From: Streptomyces xanthii
GTDB taxonomy: Bacteria; Actinomycetota; Actinomycetes; Streptomycetales; Streptomycetaceae
Length of the DNA stretch: 64,000 bases
Direction of reading: 5' to 3'
NCBI RefSeq assembly: GCF_014621695.1
Contig: NZ_CP061281.1
Span: forward strand, 6,386,001 to 6,450,000
In this document: positions 50,567-58,209 of the stretch, one piece after another
How the letters are laid out: every line of letters begins with the position of its first letter
Numbering within the stretch: the stretch's first letter is position 1
Notes under the pieces: model-generated
The model's database searches: none
Told to the model about the DNA's origin: nothing
Seen by the model: the letters and a program-made list of their open reading frames with translations, nothing else
Translations under genes and position numbers: made by a program

Positions 50567-51691
50567 TCAGGCCCGCGCCGGGGCCGGAGCCGCGAGGAGG
50601 CGGCCCGAGGCCAGGCCCCGTACCGTCCGGACGGCCGCCACCGCCCAGGCCGCGACGAGGAAGGCGTACAGCGCCACCGTCAGCACGTCGAACGCGGCGA
50701 GGCCGGTGTGGGCCGCCAGGCTCTCCGCGCCGGTGACACACGTGCCGACGGGGAAGGTGAACGCCCACCACGTCATCGCGAAGCCCATGCCCGCGCGCCG
50801 TGCCCGCACCACCATCGCGGCGGCCAGCGCCAGCCACAGCAGGGCGAAGCCCATCACGGGCACGCCGTACAGCACGGCGAACGCGCTGAACGCGTGCTCG
50901 TACGCGGCGGGGAACACGCCCTGCGCGGCGTCGGCGATCTTGCCGGTGGCGGTCGTCGACTGGCCCAGCGGCCCGAGGACCAGGAACAGGGTGGGGGTCA
51001 GCGCCGGCGGCAGCGGCCCGCCCGTGACCAGGCGCGCGAAGATCACGGGGAGCATGACCAGGGTCGCCAGGAGGCTCAGGCCGAACAGGGCGTAGCAGGC
51101 CAGCAGCAGCGTCGCCCGGGCCTGCCCCTCGGGCAGATGCGCGGCGAGCAGCGGCCCGCAGGCCGCCGACACCATCGGCGCGACCACGGGCAGCAGCCAC
51201 ACCGGCGACGCCTGCCCCGGCTCGATCCGGTGCCGCACGACCATCAGGTACGGGATCGTGACGGCGGCGGCGAGCCCGATCGCGGTCCCGGCGACGAACA
51301 GCACGGTGTCGACCGCGACCGCCGCGCCCGCCCCGATCCAGCCCTGCCCCACGGTCAGCGTGCCCGCGCCCACCGCGAGCAGCGCCATCGACAGACAGCC
51401 GTAGAACGGGGCCACCGCCGGGTCGGCGAGATGGGCGCGGGCCTGGTCCCGGTGGTGCGTCCAGTGCGCGGTCCGCGCCGCCAGCAGGGCGAGCAGCATC
51501 AGGAACGAGACGGCCCACACCAGCGTGCACGCGGTGCGCAGGCCCGGGACGTGACCCGGCAGCGTCGCACCCGCGTTCGCGACGATGGCGGTGCCCATCA
51601 CGGCGGCGTACCAGTTCGGGCCGAGGTGACGGACGGCGGCGGCGCGGGGGCCGATGACGGTGCGGGGTGCGGGTTGGACGGCGGTGACCAT
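50567..51691 (-). CDS. TDT/SLAC1-type transporter (TehA-like)
   Basis: A 374-residue membrane protein with about ten hydrophobic segments, of the tellurite-resistance/dicarboxylate transporter family that includes TehA and SLAC1 anion channels. The start HLGPNWYAAVMGTAIVANAG and the late block FAMTWWAFTFPVGTCVTG match the family. ATG 51691 follows GTGGAGTC. It is divergent from a LysR gene with 70 bases between, so it is probably the regulator's target. The ion (for example sulfite, malate or nitrate) cannot be told. Confidence 0.87.
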   Translation of the reverse strand: MVTAVQPAPRTVIGPRAAAVRHLGPNWYAAVMGTAIVANAGATLPGHVPGLRTACTLVWAVSFLMLLALLAARTAHWTHHRDQARAHLADPAVAPFYGCLSMALLAVGAGTLTVGQGWIGAGAAVAVDTVLFVAGTAIGLAAAVTIPYLMVVRHRIEPGQASPVWLLPVVAPMVSAACGPLLAAHLPEGQARATLLLACYALFGLSLLATLVMLPVIFARLVTGGPLPPALTPTLFLVLGPLGQSTTATGKIADAAQGVFPAAYEHAFSAFAVLYGVPVMGFALLWLALAAAMVVRARRAGMGFAMTWWAFTFPVGTCVTGAESLAAHTGLAAFDVLTVALYAFLVAAWAVAAVRTVRGLASGRLLAAPAPARA

Positions 51692-51733
51692 GACTCCACG
51701 GTCGCCCGAGTGCCCCCGCCCCACCAGGGACGT

Positions 51734-51755
51734 TGCCGCTATGACGGCATAAGCT
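51734..51755. promoter_or_regulatory. LysR-type operator and leaderless -10 in the divergent region
   Basis: TGCCG at 51734-51738 and CGGCA at 51745-51749 form an inverted repeat with six bases between, close to the T-N11-A pattern of LysR regulators. TAAGCT at 51750-51755 stands six bases before the LysR-gene ATG, so the regulator probably has a leaderless mRNA and could repress itself. Confidence 0.5.
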
Positions 51756-51761
51756 GGGTTT

Positions 51762-52730
51762 ATGAGCGAGGAGCGGGGAGCGCGCGAGCGCCAGGCGGGC
51801 ACGGGGCAGGACACGGCAGGGGAGGCGCCCCCGGGGCTCCTCGCCCACCGCGTCCCCGACCTCGGCGCGCTCGAACTGCTGCTCGCGGTGGCCCGGCTCG
51901 GCAGCCTCGGCGCGGCCGCGCGCGAGCTCGGCATCACCCAGCCCGCCGCCAGCAGCCGCATCCGCTCGATGGAGCGCCAGCTGGGGCTCGCCCTCGTCGA
52001 CCGCTCGCCGCGCGGCTCCCGGCTCACCGAGACCGGAGCCCTCGTCACGGACTGGGCGCGGCGGATCGTCGAGGCGGCCGAGGAGTTCGACGCGGGCGCG
52101 CAGGCGCTCCGTGTACGCCGTGACTCCCGGCTGCGGGTCGCGGCCAGCATGACCATCGCCGAGTACCTGCTGCCGCGCTGGCTGCTCGCCCTGCGGGCCG
52201 CCCGCCCCGACACGGCCGTCTCCCTGCTCGCGGGGAACTCGACGGCGGTCGCCGAGCGGCTGCTCGCCGGGGAGGCGGACCTCGGCTTCGTCGAGGGCGT
52301 GTCGGTGCCGGCCGGACTGGACTCGGCGATCGTCGCCCACGACCGGCTGATCGTGGTGACGGCCCCGGGCCACCCGTGGTCGCGCCGCCGCAGACCGCTC
52401 GCCGCCGAGGAACTGGCCGCGACCCCGCTCATCCTGCGCGAGGAGGGCTCCGGCACCCGCCAGGTCCTGGACGCGGCACTCGGCGGGCTCGCCCGCCCGC
52501 TGATCGAGCTGTCCTCCACCACGGCGGTGAAGGCCGCGGCGGTCGGCGGCGCCGGCCCCTCGGTCCTCAGCGAACTGGCCGTCGGCGAGGAGCTGGCGTC
52601 CCGCCGTCTGGTCCGCGTCCCTCTGGAAGGCGCGACCCTGACCCGCTCCCTGCGCGCGGTCTGGCCGACGGGCCACCCGCCGGTGGGCCCGGCCCGCGAA
52701 CTGCTCGGCCTGACCCGCTCGAACGCCTGA
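51762..52730 (+). CDS. LysR-family transcriptional regulator
   Basis: A 322-residue LysR regulator. A 30-residue polar N-terminal extension precedes the helix-turn-helix (LGALELLLAVARLGSLGAAA, LGITQPAASSRIRSMERQLG). The effector domain follows with RVAASMTIAEYLLPRWL and LAGEADLGFVEG, typical of the CysL/CbbR branch. ATG 51762 has no SD and probably starts a leaderless mRNA. It is divergent from the TDT transporter, which it likely controls; the effector is unknown. Confidence 0.9.
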   Translation: MSEERGARERQAGTGQDTAGEAPPGLLAHRVPDLGALELLLAVARLGSLGAAARELGITQPAASSRIRSMERQLGLALVDRSPRGSRLTETGALVTDWARRIVEAAEEFDAGAQALRVRRDSRLRVAASMTIAEYLLPRWLLALRAARPDTAVSLLAGNSTAVAERLLAGEADLGFVEGVSVPAGLDSAIVAHDRLIVVTAPGHPWSRRRRPLAAEELAATPLILREEGSGTRQVLDAALGGLARPLIELSSTTAVKAAAVGGAGPSVLSELAVGEELASRRLVRVPLEGATLTRSLRAVWPTGHPPVGPARELLGLTRSNA

Positions 52731-52893
52731 GACCCGCCGGGCTCGGGGGTCGGTGCGGACGTCTCGCAACGGCCGGTGCGGACGCGCGGCCGGGCTCACC
52801 GCGTGCCTGCGGACCCGCCCCGCGCACCGGGATCGGTCCCCGACCTGTCCGGGCCTGACCCCTGCCGGCGCCCCAGGCCCTCGGGGGTCGGCG

Positions 52894-53592
52894 TCAGAAG
52901 CCGTGCGGGGCCGAGGCCGCGCGGACCAGGCCCTCGGTGACCCGGGAGTCCTCGCCCATCTCCGGGTGCCACTGCACGCCGATCACCCAGGACATGCCGG
53001 GCAGTTCGACGGCCTCCACCGTTCCGTCCGCCGCGTGCGCCGAGGCCACCAGACCCCGGCCCAGGCGGTCCACGGCCTGGTGGTGGTAGGTCGGGACCTC
53101 GGTCGGCTCGGGCACCAGCTCGCCGAACCGGGTGCCCGGCACCGAGGTCACCGTGTGCCGGCCGAACACGCCGGTCTCCTTCACGTGCCCCTCGATGTGC
53201 TGCGTCAGCGTCCCGCCGAGCGCCACGTTCAGCAGCTGCATGCCCCGGCAGATCCCGAGCAGCGGCGTTCCGGAGGTCAACGCGGCCCGGATCAGCGCCA
53301 GTTCCCACGCGTCCCGCTCCGGCGCGGCCGGCCCCGTACGCGGATCACGGGCGGCCCCGTACTCGCCGGGCTCGACGTCCGGCCCGCCCGCGACCACCAG
53401 CCCGTCGAGCCGGGCCACCACCGAGGGCGCGTGCCCGGGATCGTCCGGCGGGACCATGGCGGCCAGACCGCCGGAGCGCTGCACGATCTGCGGATAGCCG
53501 GCCGGGAGCAGCGCCGCGGGCAGCTCCCACACGCCCCAACTGGCCTTGTTCTCCAGATAGGTGCTGATGCCGATCAGCGGCCTGCTCACCAT
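52894..53592 (-). CDS. Gamma-glutamyl hydrolase, peptidase C26 (PuuD-like)
   Basis: A 232-residue class I glutamine amidotransferase-like hydrolase that cuts gamma-glutamyl amide bonds. The nucleophile Cys is in LLGICRGMQLLN and the His and Glu are in IGVQWHPEMG. The N terminus RPLIGISTYLE and GGPDVEPGEYG are typical of gamma-glutamyl-GABA hydrolases. Beside a GlnA4-like ligase it would release the product at the end of the pathway: glutamate plus glycine if ethanolamine is the substrate, or GABA if polyamines are. ATG 53592 has GGGGAG about 11 bases upstream. It is on the same strand as the FadR-type regulator, 213 bases downstream of it. Confidence 0.9.
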   Translation of the reverse strand: MVSRPLIGISTYLENKASWGVWELPAALLPAGYPQIVQRSGGLAAMVPPDDPGHAPSVVARLDGLVVAGGPDVEPGEYGAARDPRTGPAAPERDAWELALIRAALTSGTPLLGICRGMQLLNVALGGTLTQHIEGHVKETGVFGRHTVTSVPGTRFGELVPEPTEVPTYHHQAVDRLGRGLVASAHAADGTVEAVELPGMSWVIGVQWHPEMGEDSRVTEGLVRAASAPHGF

Positions 53593-53628
53593 CGTGCTGT
53601 GCTCCCCGGTCGGTCGGTCGCCGCGCCC

Positions 53629-53672
53629 TTGAACTGCCGTGCTCTCGAAGTGCCGTGTGCGCTTGAAGTGCG
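53629..53672 (-). repeat. Three direct repeats upstream of the hydrolase gene
   Basis: TTGAACTGCCGTG (53629-53641), TCGAAGTGCCGTG (53645-53657) and TTGAAGTGCG (53663-53672) repeat at 16- and 18-base intervals, about one and a half helical turns. They lie 37-80 bases before the hydrolase start and may be regulator half-sites. The rest of the 213-base gap shows nothing else. Confidence 0.45.
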
Positions 53673-53805
53673 TTTTCCTGCGTGTCAGGGGCCGAGGGTA
53701 CGAGATCGCCGTACGGGGCGCGGTCGCGTTCAGCATGCGGTCACCGCGCCCGTCGGACAATGGCCTGAACGCGTACCTTTGCCGCCGGCCTGGGCGGACT
53801 CCGGC

Positions 53806-54522
53806 TCAGGTCAGGAATCCGCGCAGGAGCGCGGCCGTGCCGGCGCAGTGCTCGCGCATCATCTCCCGCGCGCCGTCCGCGTCCCCGTCGAGCACCGCCT
53901 CAACCAGGGCCGTGTGCTGGCGCTGCGAGTGCTCCAGGTTCCGTACCAGCAGGGGGATGCAGTCGAGCAGGTCGTTGATCCCGGCGCGGACCGCCGCGTA
54001 CTGCGCGGCCAGGGACGGGGACCCGGACAGCTCCGCGAGGGTGAGGTGCAGGAGGGTGTCGCGGCGCCGGTACTCGGCCAGCGGGGCGTCGTGGGTGCCG
54101 GCGAGCGCCGCCCGCAGCCGGTCCGCCTGCTCCGCGCCGAGCCCGTGCGCCGCGCACAGCCCGGCCGCCCCGACCTCAAGGGCCTCGCGGAAGCGCAGCG
54201 CGTCCTCCACGTCGACGCCCTCGACCCGGCGCCGCAGCTCGTTCTCGCCCGCCGCCTCCGGCCGGGGCCGCACGAACGTGCCGCCGTAGCGCCCGCGCCG
54301 CGACTCGACCAGACCCTGGTCCTGCAGCACCTTCAGGACCTCGCGCAGCGTCACCCGGCTGATCCCGAGTCGCTCCGCCAACTCCCGCTCGGCGGGCAGC
54401 CGTTCACCTCCCGGCACCAGGCCCAGCCGGACGACCTGGAGGATCTGCTCCAGGGCCTCCTCGAATCCGTTCCCCGCGCGCACCGGCCGCAGCACCGCGG
54501 CGTACGACCTGTCGAGCGACAT
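53806..54522 (-). CDS. FadR-type GntR regulator of the gamma-glutamylation cluster
   Basis: A 238-residue GntR/FadR-family regulator. The winged helix-turn-helix has LPAERELAERLGISRVTLRE and QGLVESRRGRYGGTFV. The all-helical FCD effector domain (about 95-235) has ALRFREALEVGAAGLCAAHG and HLTLAELSGSPSL, with His residues that may bind a metal. It is divergent from the glnA4-like gene, with a palindromic site between. In S. coelicolor the regulator next to glnA4 takes part in ethanolamine/polyamine control (from memory). ATG 54522 has AAGGGGAC upstream. Confidence 0.88.
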   Translation of the reverse strand: MSLDRSYAAVLRPVRAGNGFEEALEQILQVVRLGLVPGGERLPAERELAERLGISRVTLREVLKVLQDQGLVESRRGRYGGTFVRPRPEAAGENELRRRVEGVDVEDALRFREALEVGAAGLCAAHGLGAEQADRLRAALAGTHDAPLAEYRRRDTLLHLTLAELSGSPSLAAQYAAVRAGINDLLDCIPLLVRNLEHSQRQHTALVEAVLDGDADGAREMMREHCAGTAALLRGFLT

Positions 54523-54542
54523 GTGGACGGGTCCCCTTCCCA

Positions 54543-54559
54543 GCAATGGTTGCGCGCAA
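54543..54559. promoter_or_regulatory. Overlapping palindromes before the glnA4-like gene
   Basis: TTGCGCGCAA at 54550-54559 is a perfect palindrome. Just upstream, GCAA at 54543-54546 pairs with TTGC at 54550-54553, so two inverted repeats overlap. The site lies in the 87-base divergent gap, 50 bases before the ligase start and near a TTATGAC -10-like stretch, a good place for the FadR-type regulator. Confidence 0.5.
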
Positions 54560-54609
54560 TACCTTATGACTCCCGGCCGTCCAGAAGCATCCCCGAGGAG
54601 GCTTTCACC

Positions 54610-55974
54610 GTGGCAGACCGCACACCCCCGCTGACCGTCGAGGAGCTGCACGCCCTGGTCGCGAGCGGCGAGATCGACACGGTCGTCCTGGCCTTCCCCG
54701 ACATGCAGGGCCGGCTCCAGGGCAAGCGGTTCGCCGCCCGCTTCTTCCTCGACGAGGTCCTCCACCACGGCACCGAGGGCTGCAACTACCTGCTGGCCGT
54801 CGACACCGAGATGAACACCGTCGACGGTTTCGCGATGTCCTCCTGGGACCGCGGCTACGGCGACTTCGCGATGCACCCCGACCTGAGCACCCTGCGCCGC
54901 GTCCCCTGGAACGAGGGCACGGCCCTGCTCGTCGCCGACCTCGCCTGGGAGGACGGCTCGCCCGTCGTCGCCGCGCCCCGGCAGATCCTGCGCCGCCAGC
55001 TCGACCGGCTCGCGGAGCTCGGCCTCACCGCCCAGGTCGGCACCGAGCTGGAGTTCATCGTCTTCAAGGACACCTACGAACAGGCCTGGGACGCGAACTA
55101 CCGCGGCCTGACCCCGGCCAACCAGTACAACATCGACTACTCCGTCCTCGGCACCGGCCGCATCGAACCCCTGTTGCGCCGCATCCGCAACGAGATGGCG
55201 GGCGCCGGCCTCACCGTCGAGTCCGCCAAGGGCGAGTGCAACCCTGGCCAGCACGAGATCGCCTTCCGCTACGACGAGGCCCTCGTCACCTGCGACCAGC
55301 ACGCGATCTACAAGACGGGCGCCAAGGAGATCGCCGCGCAGGAAGGCGCCTCGCTCACCTTCATGGCGAAGTACAACGAGCGCGAGGGCAACTCCTGCCA
55401 CATCCACTTCTCGCTCACCGACGCCGACGGCGCCCCCGCCTTCGCGGGCGACGACCCCGACGGCATGAGCCCGCTCATGCGGCACTTCCTCGCGGGCCAG
55501 CTCGCCGCCCTGCGCGACTTCTCCCTCCTGTACGCCCCGAACATCAACTCGTACAAGCGGTTCCAGCCCGGCTCCTTCGCGCCGACCGCCGTCGCCTGGG
55601 GCCACGACAACCGGACCTGCGCGCTGCGCGTCGTCGGCCACGGCCGCTCGCTCCGCTTCGAGAACCGCCTGCCCGGCGGCGACGTCAACCCGCACCTCGC
55701 CGTCGCGGGCCTGATCGCCGCGGGGCTGCACGGCGTGGAGCAGGGCCTCGAACTGCCCGACGCCTGCCCGGGCAACGCCTACGCGGCCGCCTACGAGCAC
55801 GTCCCCACCACGCTGCGCGAGGCCGCCGAACTGTGGGCCAACAGCCCCGTCGCGAAGGCCGCCTTCGGCGACGAGGTCGTCGCCCACTACCTGAACGCGG
55901 CGCGGGTCGAACTCGACGCGTACGACGCCGCCGTCACCGACTGGGAGCTCCGCCGAGGATTCGAGAGGCTGTGA
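54610..55974 (+). CDS. glnA4: Gamma-glutamylethanolamide synthetase-like ligase (GlnA4)
   Basis: A 454-residue glutamine-synthetase-like ligase, joining the gamma-carboxyl of glutamate to an amine with ATP. The catalytic domain has VGTELEFIVF, ECNPGQHEIAFRY, the nucleotide region NSCHIHFSLTDADG and KRFQPGSFAPTAVAWGHDNR. It lacks the adenylylation Tyr region of GlnA, so it is not the main glutamine synthetase. Place and flanking genes match S. coelicolor glnA4, reported to make gamma-glutamylethanolamide; a polyamine substrate is the alternative. GTG 54610 follows GAGGAGG. The ALDH start overlaps its stop (GTGA). Confidence 0.88.
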   Translation: MADRTPPLTVEELHALVASGEIDTVVLAFPDMQGRLQGKRFAARFFLDEVLHHGTEGCNYLLAVDTEMNTVDGFAMSSWDRGYGDFAMHPDLSTLRRVPWNEGTALLVADLAWEDGSPVVAAPRQILRRQLDRLAELGLTAQVGTELEFIVFKDTYEQAWDANYRGLTPANQYNIDYSVLGTGRIEPLLRRIRNEMAGAGLTVESAKGECNPGQHEIAFRYDEALVTCDQHAIYKTGAKEIAAQEGASLTFMAKYNEREGNSCHIHFSLTDADGAPAFAGDDPDGMSPLMRHFLAGQLAALRDFSLLYAPNINSYKRFQPGSFAPTAVAWGHDNRTCALRVVGHGRSLRFENRLPGGDVNPHLAVAGLIAAGLHGVEQGLELPDACPGNAYAAAYEHVPTTLREAAELWANSPVAKAAFGDEVVAHYLNAARVELDAYDAAVTDWELRRGFERL

Positions 55975-57353
55975 CCTTGCCCGACCGATGCGTCGACACG
56001 ACCACCCTGACCGTCCTGAACCCCGCCACCGAAGACGTGGTCGCCACCGTCCCCGCCGCCGACGCGGCCGACACCGACCGGGCCGTGCGCCGCGCCGTCA
56101 CCGCCCAGCGCGCCTGGGCCGCGGCGGCCCCCGCCGACCGCGCCCGCCTCCTGCGGCGCTTCGCCGACACCGTCGACGCCCACCTCGAGGAACTCGCGCA
56201 ACTGGAGGTCCGCGAGGCCGGGCACCTGGTCGGCAACGCCCGCTGGGAAGCCGGCAACGTCCGCGACCTGCTGCTCTACGCCGCCGGCGGCGCCGAACGC
56301 CTCAACGGCGCACAGATCCCCGCCCCCGGCGGCTGGAACATCACCTTCCACGAACCGCTCGGCGTCGTCGGCATCATCGCCCCCTGGAACTTCCCCATGC
56401 CGATCGCCGCCTGGGGCACCGCCCCCGCCCTCGCGGCCGGCAACGCGGTCGTCCTCAAACCGGCCGAGACCACCCCGCTCACCGCCCTGCGCCTGGCCGA
56501 ACTCGCCCTGGACGCCGGACTGCCCGAGCACGTGTTCCAGGTGCTCCCCGGCCACGGGAGCGTCACGGGCCGCGCCCTCGTCGACCACCCCGACGTCGCG
56601 AAGGTCGTCTTCACCGGCTCGACCCGCACCGGCCGCGAGGTCATGGAGCGCTGCGCCGCGCGCGTCAAGCCGGTCACCCTCGAACTCGGCGGCAAGAGCC
56701 CCAACGTCGTCTTCGCCGACGCCGACCTCGGCCGCGCCCTCGACCCCTTCTCCTTCCTCGACAACTCCGGCCAGGACTGCTGCGCCCGCACCCGGATCCT
56801 CGTCCAGGAATCCGTCTACGAGGAGGCCGTCGCCCGCCTCACGGACGCGATCGGCGCCGTCGTCGTCGGTGACCCGCTCGACGAGAAGACGCAGATGGGC
56901 CCGCTCATCTCACGCCGACAGCTGGACCGCGTACGGCACTTCGTGAAGGACGACGCCCCCGGCCCGCGCGGCACCGCGCCCACCGGCCCCGGCTTCTGGT
57001 TCCCGCCGACCGTCCTCACCGGCGAGGCGGCCGACTCCCGGGCCGCCGTCGAGGAGATCTTCGGACCCGTCGCCGTCCTTCTGCCGTTCACCGACGAGGC
57101 CGACGCCGTCCGCCTCGCCGACGCCACGCCGTACGGCCTGTCCGGCTCCATCTGGACCCGGGACGTGGGCCGCGCCCTGCGCGTCAGTGCCGCCGTCCGC
57201 GCCGGGAACCTGTCCGTCAACTCGCACTCCAGCGTCCGCTACTGGACCCCGTTCGGCGGCTTCAAACAGTCCGGCCTCGGCCGCGAACTCGGCCCCGACG
57301 CCCTGACCGCCTTCACCGAGACCAAGAACGTCTTCCTCAGCACGGAGGCCTGA
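55971..57353 (+). CDS. Aldehyde dehydrogenase of the gamma-glutamylation cluster
   Basis: A 460-residue NAD(P)-dependent aldehyde dehydrogenase. The blocks are APWNFPMPIAAWGTAPALAA, the glycine-rich FTGSTRTGREV, the general base Glu in TLELGGKSPN and the nucleophile Cys270 in NSGQDCCART, with a second Cys beside it. In this cluster it would oxidise gamma-glutamyl-aminoacetaldehyde to gamma-glutamylglycine (ethanolamine route) or gamma-glutamyl-aminobutyraldehyde (polyamine route). It is coupled to the ligase through GTGA, and the SDR gene starts seven bases after its stop. Confidence 0.9.
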   Translation: MTLPDRCVDTTTLTVLNPATEDVVATVPAADAADTDRAVRRAVTAQRAWAAAAPADRARLLRRFADTVDAHLEELAQLEVREAGHLVGNARWEAGNVRDLLLYAAGGAERLNGAQIPAPGGWNITFHEPLGVVGIIAPWNFPMPIAAWGTAPALAAGNAVVLKPAETTPLTALRLAELALDAGLPEHVFQVLPGHGSVTGRALVDHPDVAKVVFTGSTRTGREVMERCAARVKPVTLELGGKSPNVVFADADLGRALDPFSFLDNSGQDCCARTRILVQESVYEEAVARLTDAIGAVVVGDPLDEKTQMGPLISRRQLDRVRHFVKDDAPGPRGTAPTGPGFWFPPTVLTGEAADSRAAVEEIFGPVAVLLPFTDEADAVRLADATPYGLSGSIWTRDVGRALRVSAAVRAGNLSVNSHSSVRYWTPFGGFKQSGLGRELGPDALTAFTETKNVFLSTEA

Positions 57354-57360
57354 TCACCCC

Positions 57361-58143
57361 ATGACCAAGGACATCGTCTGCCGCCGTCTCGTCGGCCGCA
57401 CCGCCGTCATCACCGGAGCCGGCAGCGGCATCGGCCTCGCCACCGCCCGCCGCCTCGCCTCCGAAGGCGCCCATGTCGTCTGCGGCGACATCGACGCCGC
57501 CGCCGGAAAGAGCGCGGCCGACGCCGTCGGCGGCACCTTCGTCCAGGTCGACGTCACCGACGCGGAACAGGTCGAGGCCCTGTTCCGCACCGCGTACGAG
57601 ACCTACGGCTCCGTCGACATCGCCTTCAACAACGCCGGCATCTCGCCCCCCGACGACGACTCCATCCTCGACACCGGCCTGGAGGCCTGGAAGCGCGTCC
57701 AGGAGGTCAACCTCACCTCCGTCTACCTGTGCTGCAAGGCCGCCATCCCCTACATGCGGGAACAGGGCAGGGGCTCCATCATCAACACGGCCAGCTTCGT
57801 GGCCCGGATGGGCGCCGCCACCTCCCAGATCTCCTACACCGCGTCCAAGGGCGGCGTCCTCGCCATGTCCCGCGAGCTCGGCGTCCAGTTCGCCCGCGAG
57901 GGCATCCGGGTCAACGCCCTGTGCCCCGGACCGGTCAACACCCCGCTCCTCCAAGAGCTGTTCGCCAAGGACCCCGAGCGCGCCGCGCGCCGCCTCGTAC
58001 ACATCCCGGTGGGCCGCTTCGCCGAGGCCGACGAGATCGCGGCCGCCGTCGCCTTCCTCGCCAGCGACGACTCCTCCTTCGTCAACGCCACCGACTTCCT
58101 GGTCGACGGCGGCATCTCCGGCGCCTACGTGACGCCCCTCTAG
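57361..58143 (+). CDS. Short-chain dehydrogenase/reductase (classical SDR)
   Basis: A 260-residue classical SDR. The cofactor motif is VITGAGSGIGLATARRLASE, with Asp in CGDIDAAAG pointing to NAD. NNAG is present, and the catalytic set is Ser (in INTASF region), Tyr159 and Lys163 in ISYTASKGG. In context it fits oxidation of the alcohol of gamma-glutamylethanolamide to the aldehyde, the step a polyamine pathway would not need in this form. It is tightly linked after the ALDH. The secreted phosphatase gene follows after 66 bases. Confidence 0.9.
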   Translation: MTKDIVCRRLVGRTAVITGAGSGIGLATARRLASEGAHVVCGDIDAAAGKSAADAVGGTFVQVDVTDAEQVEALFRTAYETYGSVDIAFNNAGISPPDDDSILDTGLEAWKRVQEVNLTSVYLCCKAAIPYMREQGRGSIINTASFVARMGAATSQISYTASKGGVLAMSRELGVQFAREGIRVNALCPGPVNTPLLQELFAKDPERAARRLVHIPVGRFAEADEIAAAVAFLASDDSSFVNATDFLVDGGISGAYVTPL

Positions 58144-58209
58144 AGCCTTCGCAACACGCTCCGTGCGCCCCCTCAACAGGCCGCGGAGGTTGATGTACGG
58201 TCCACTCGC

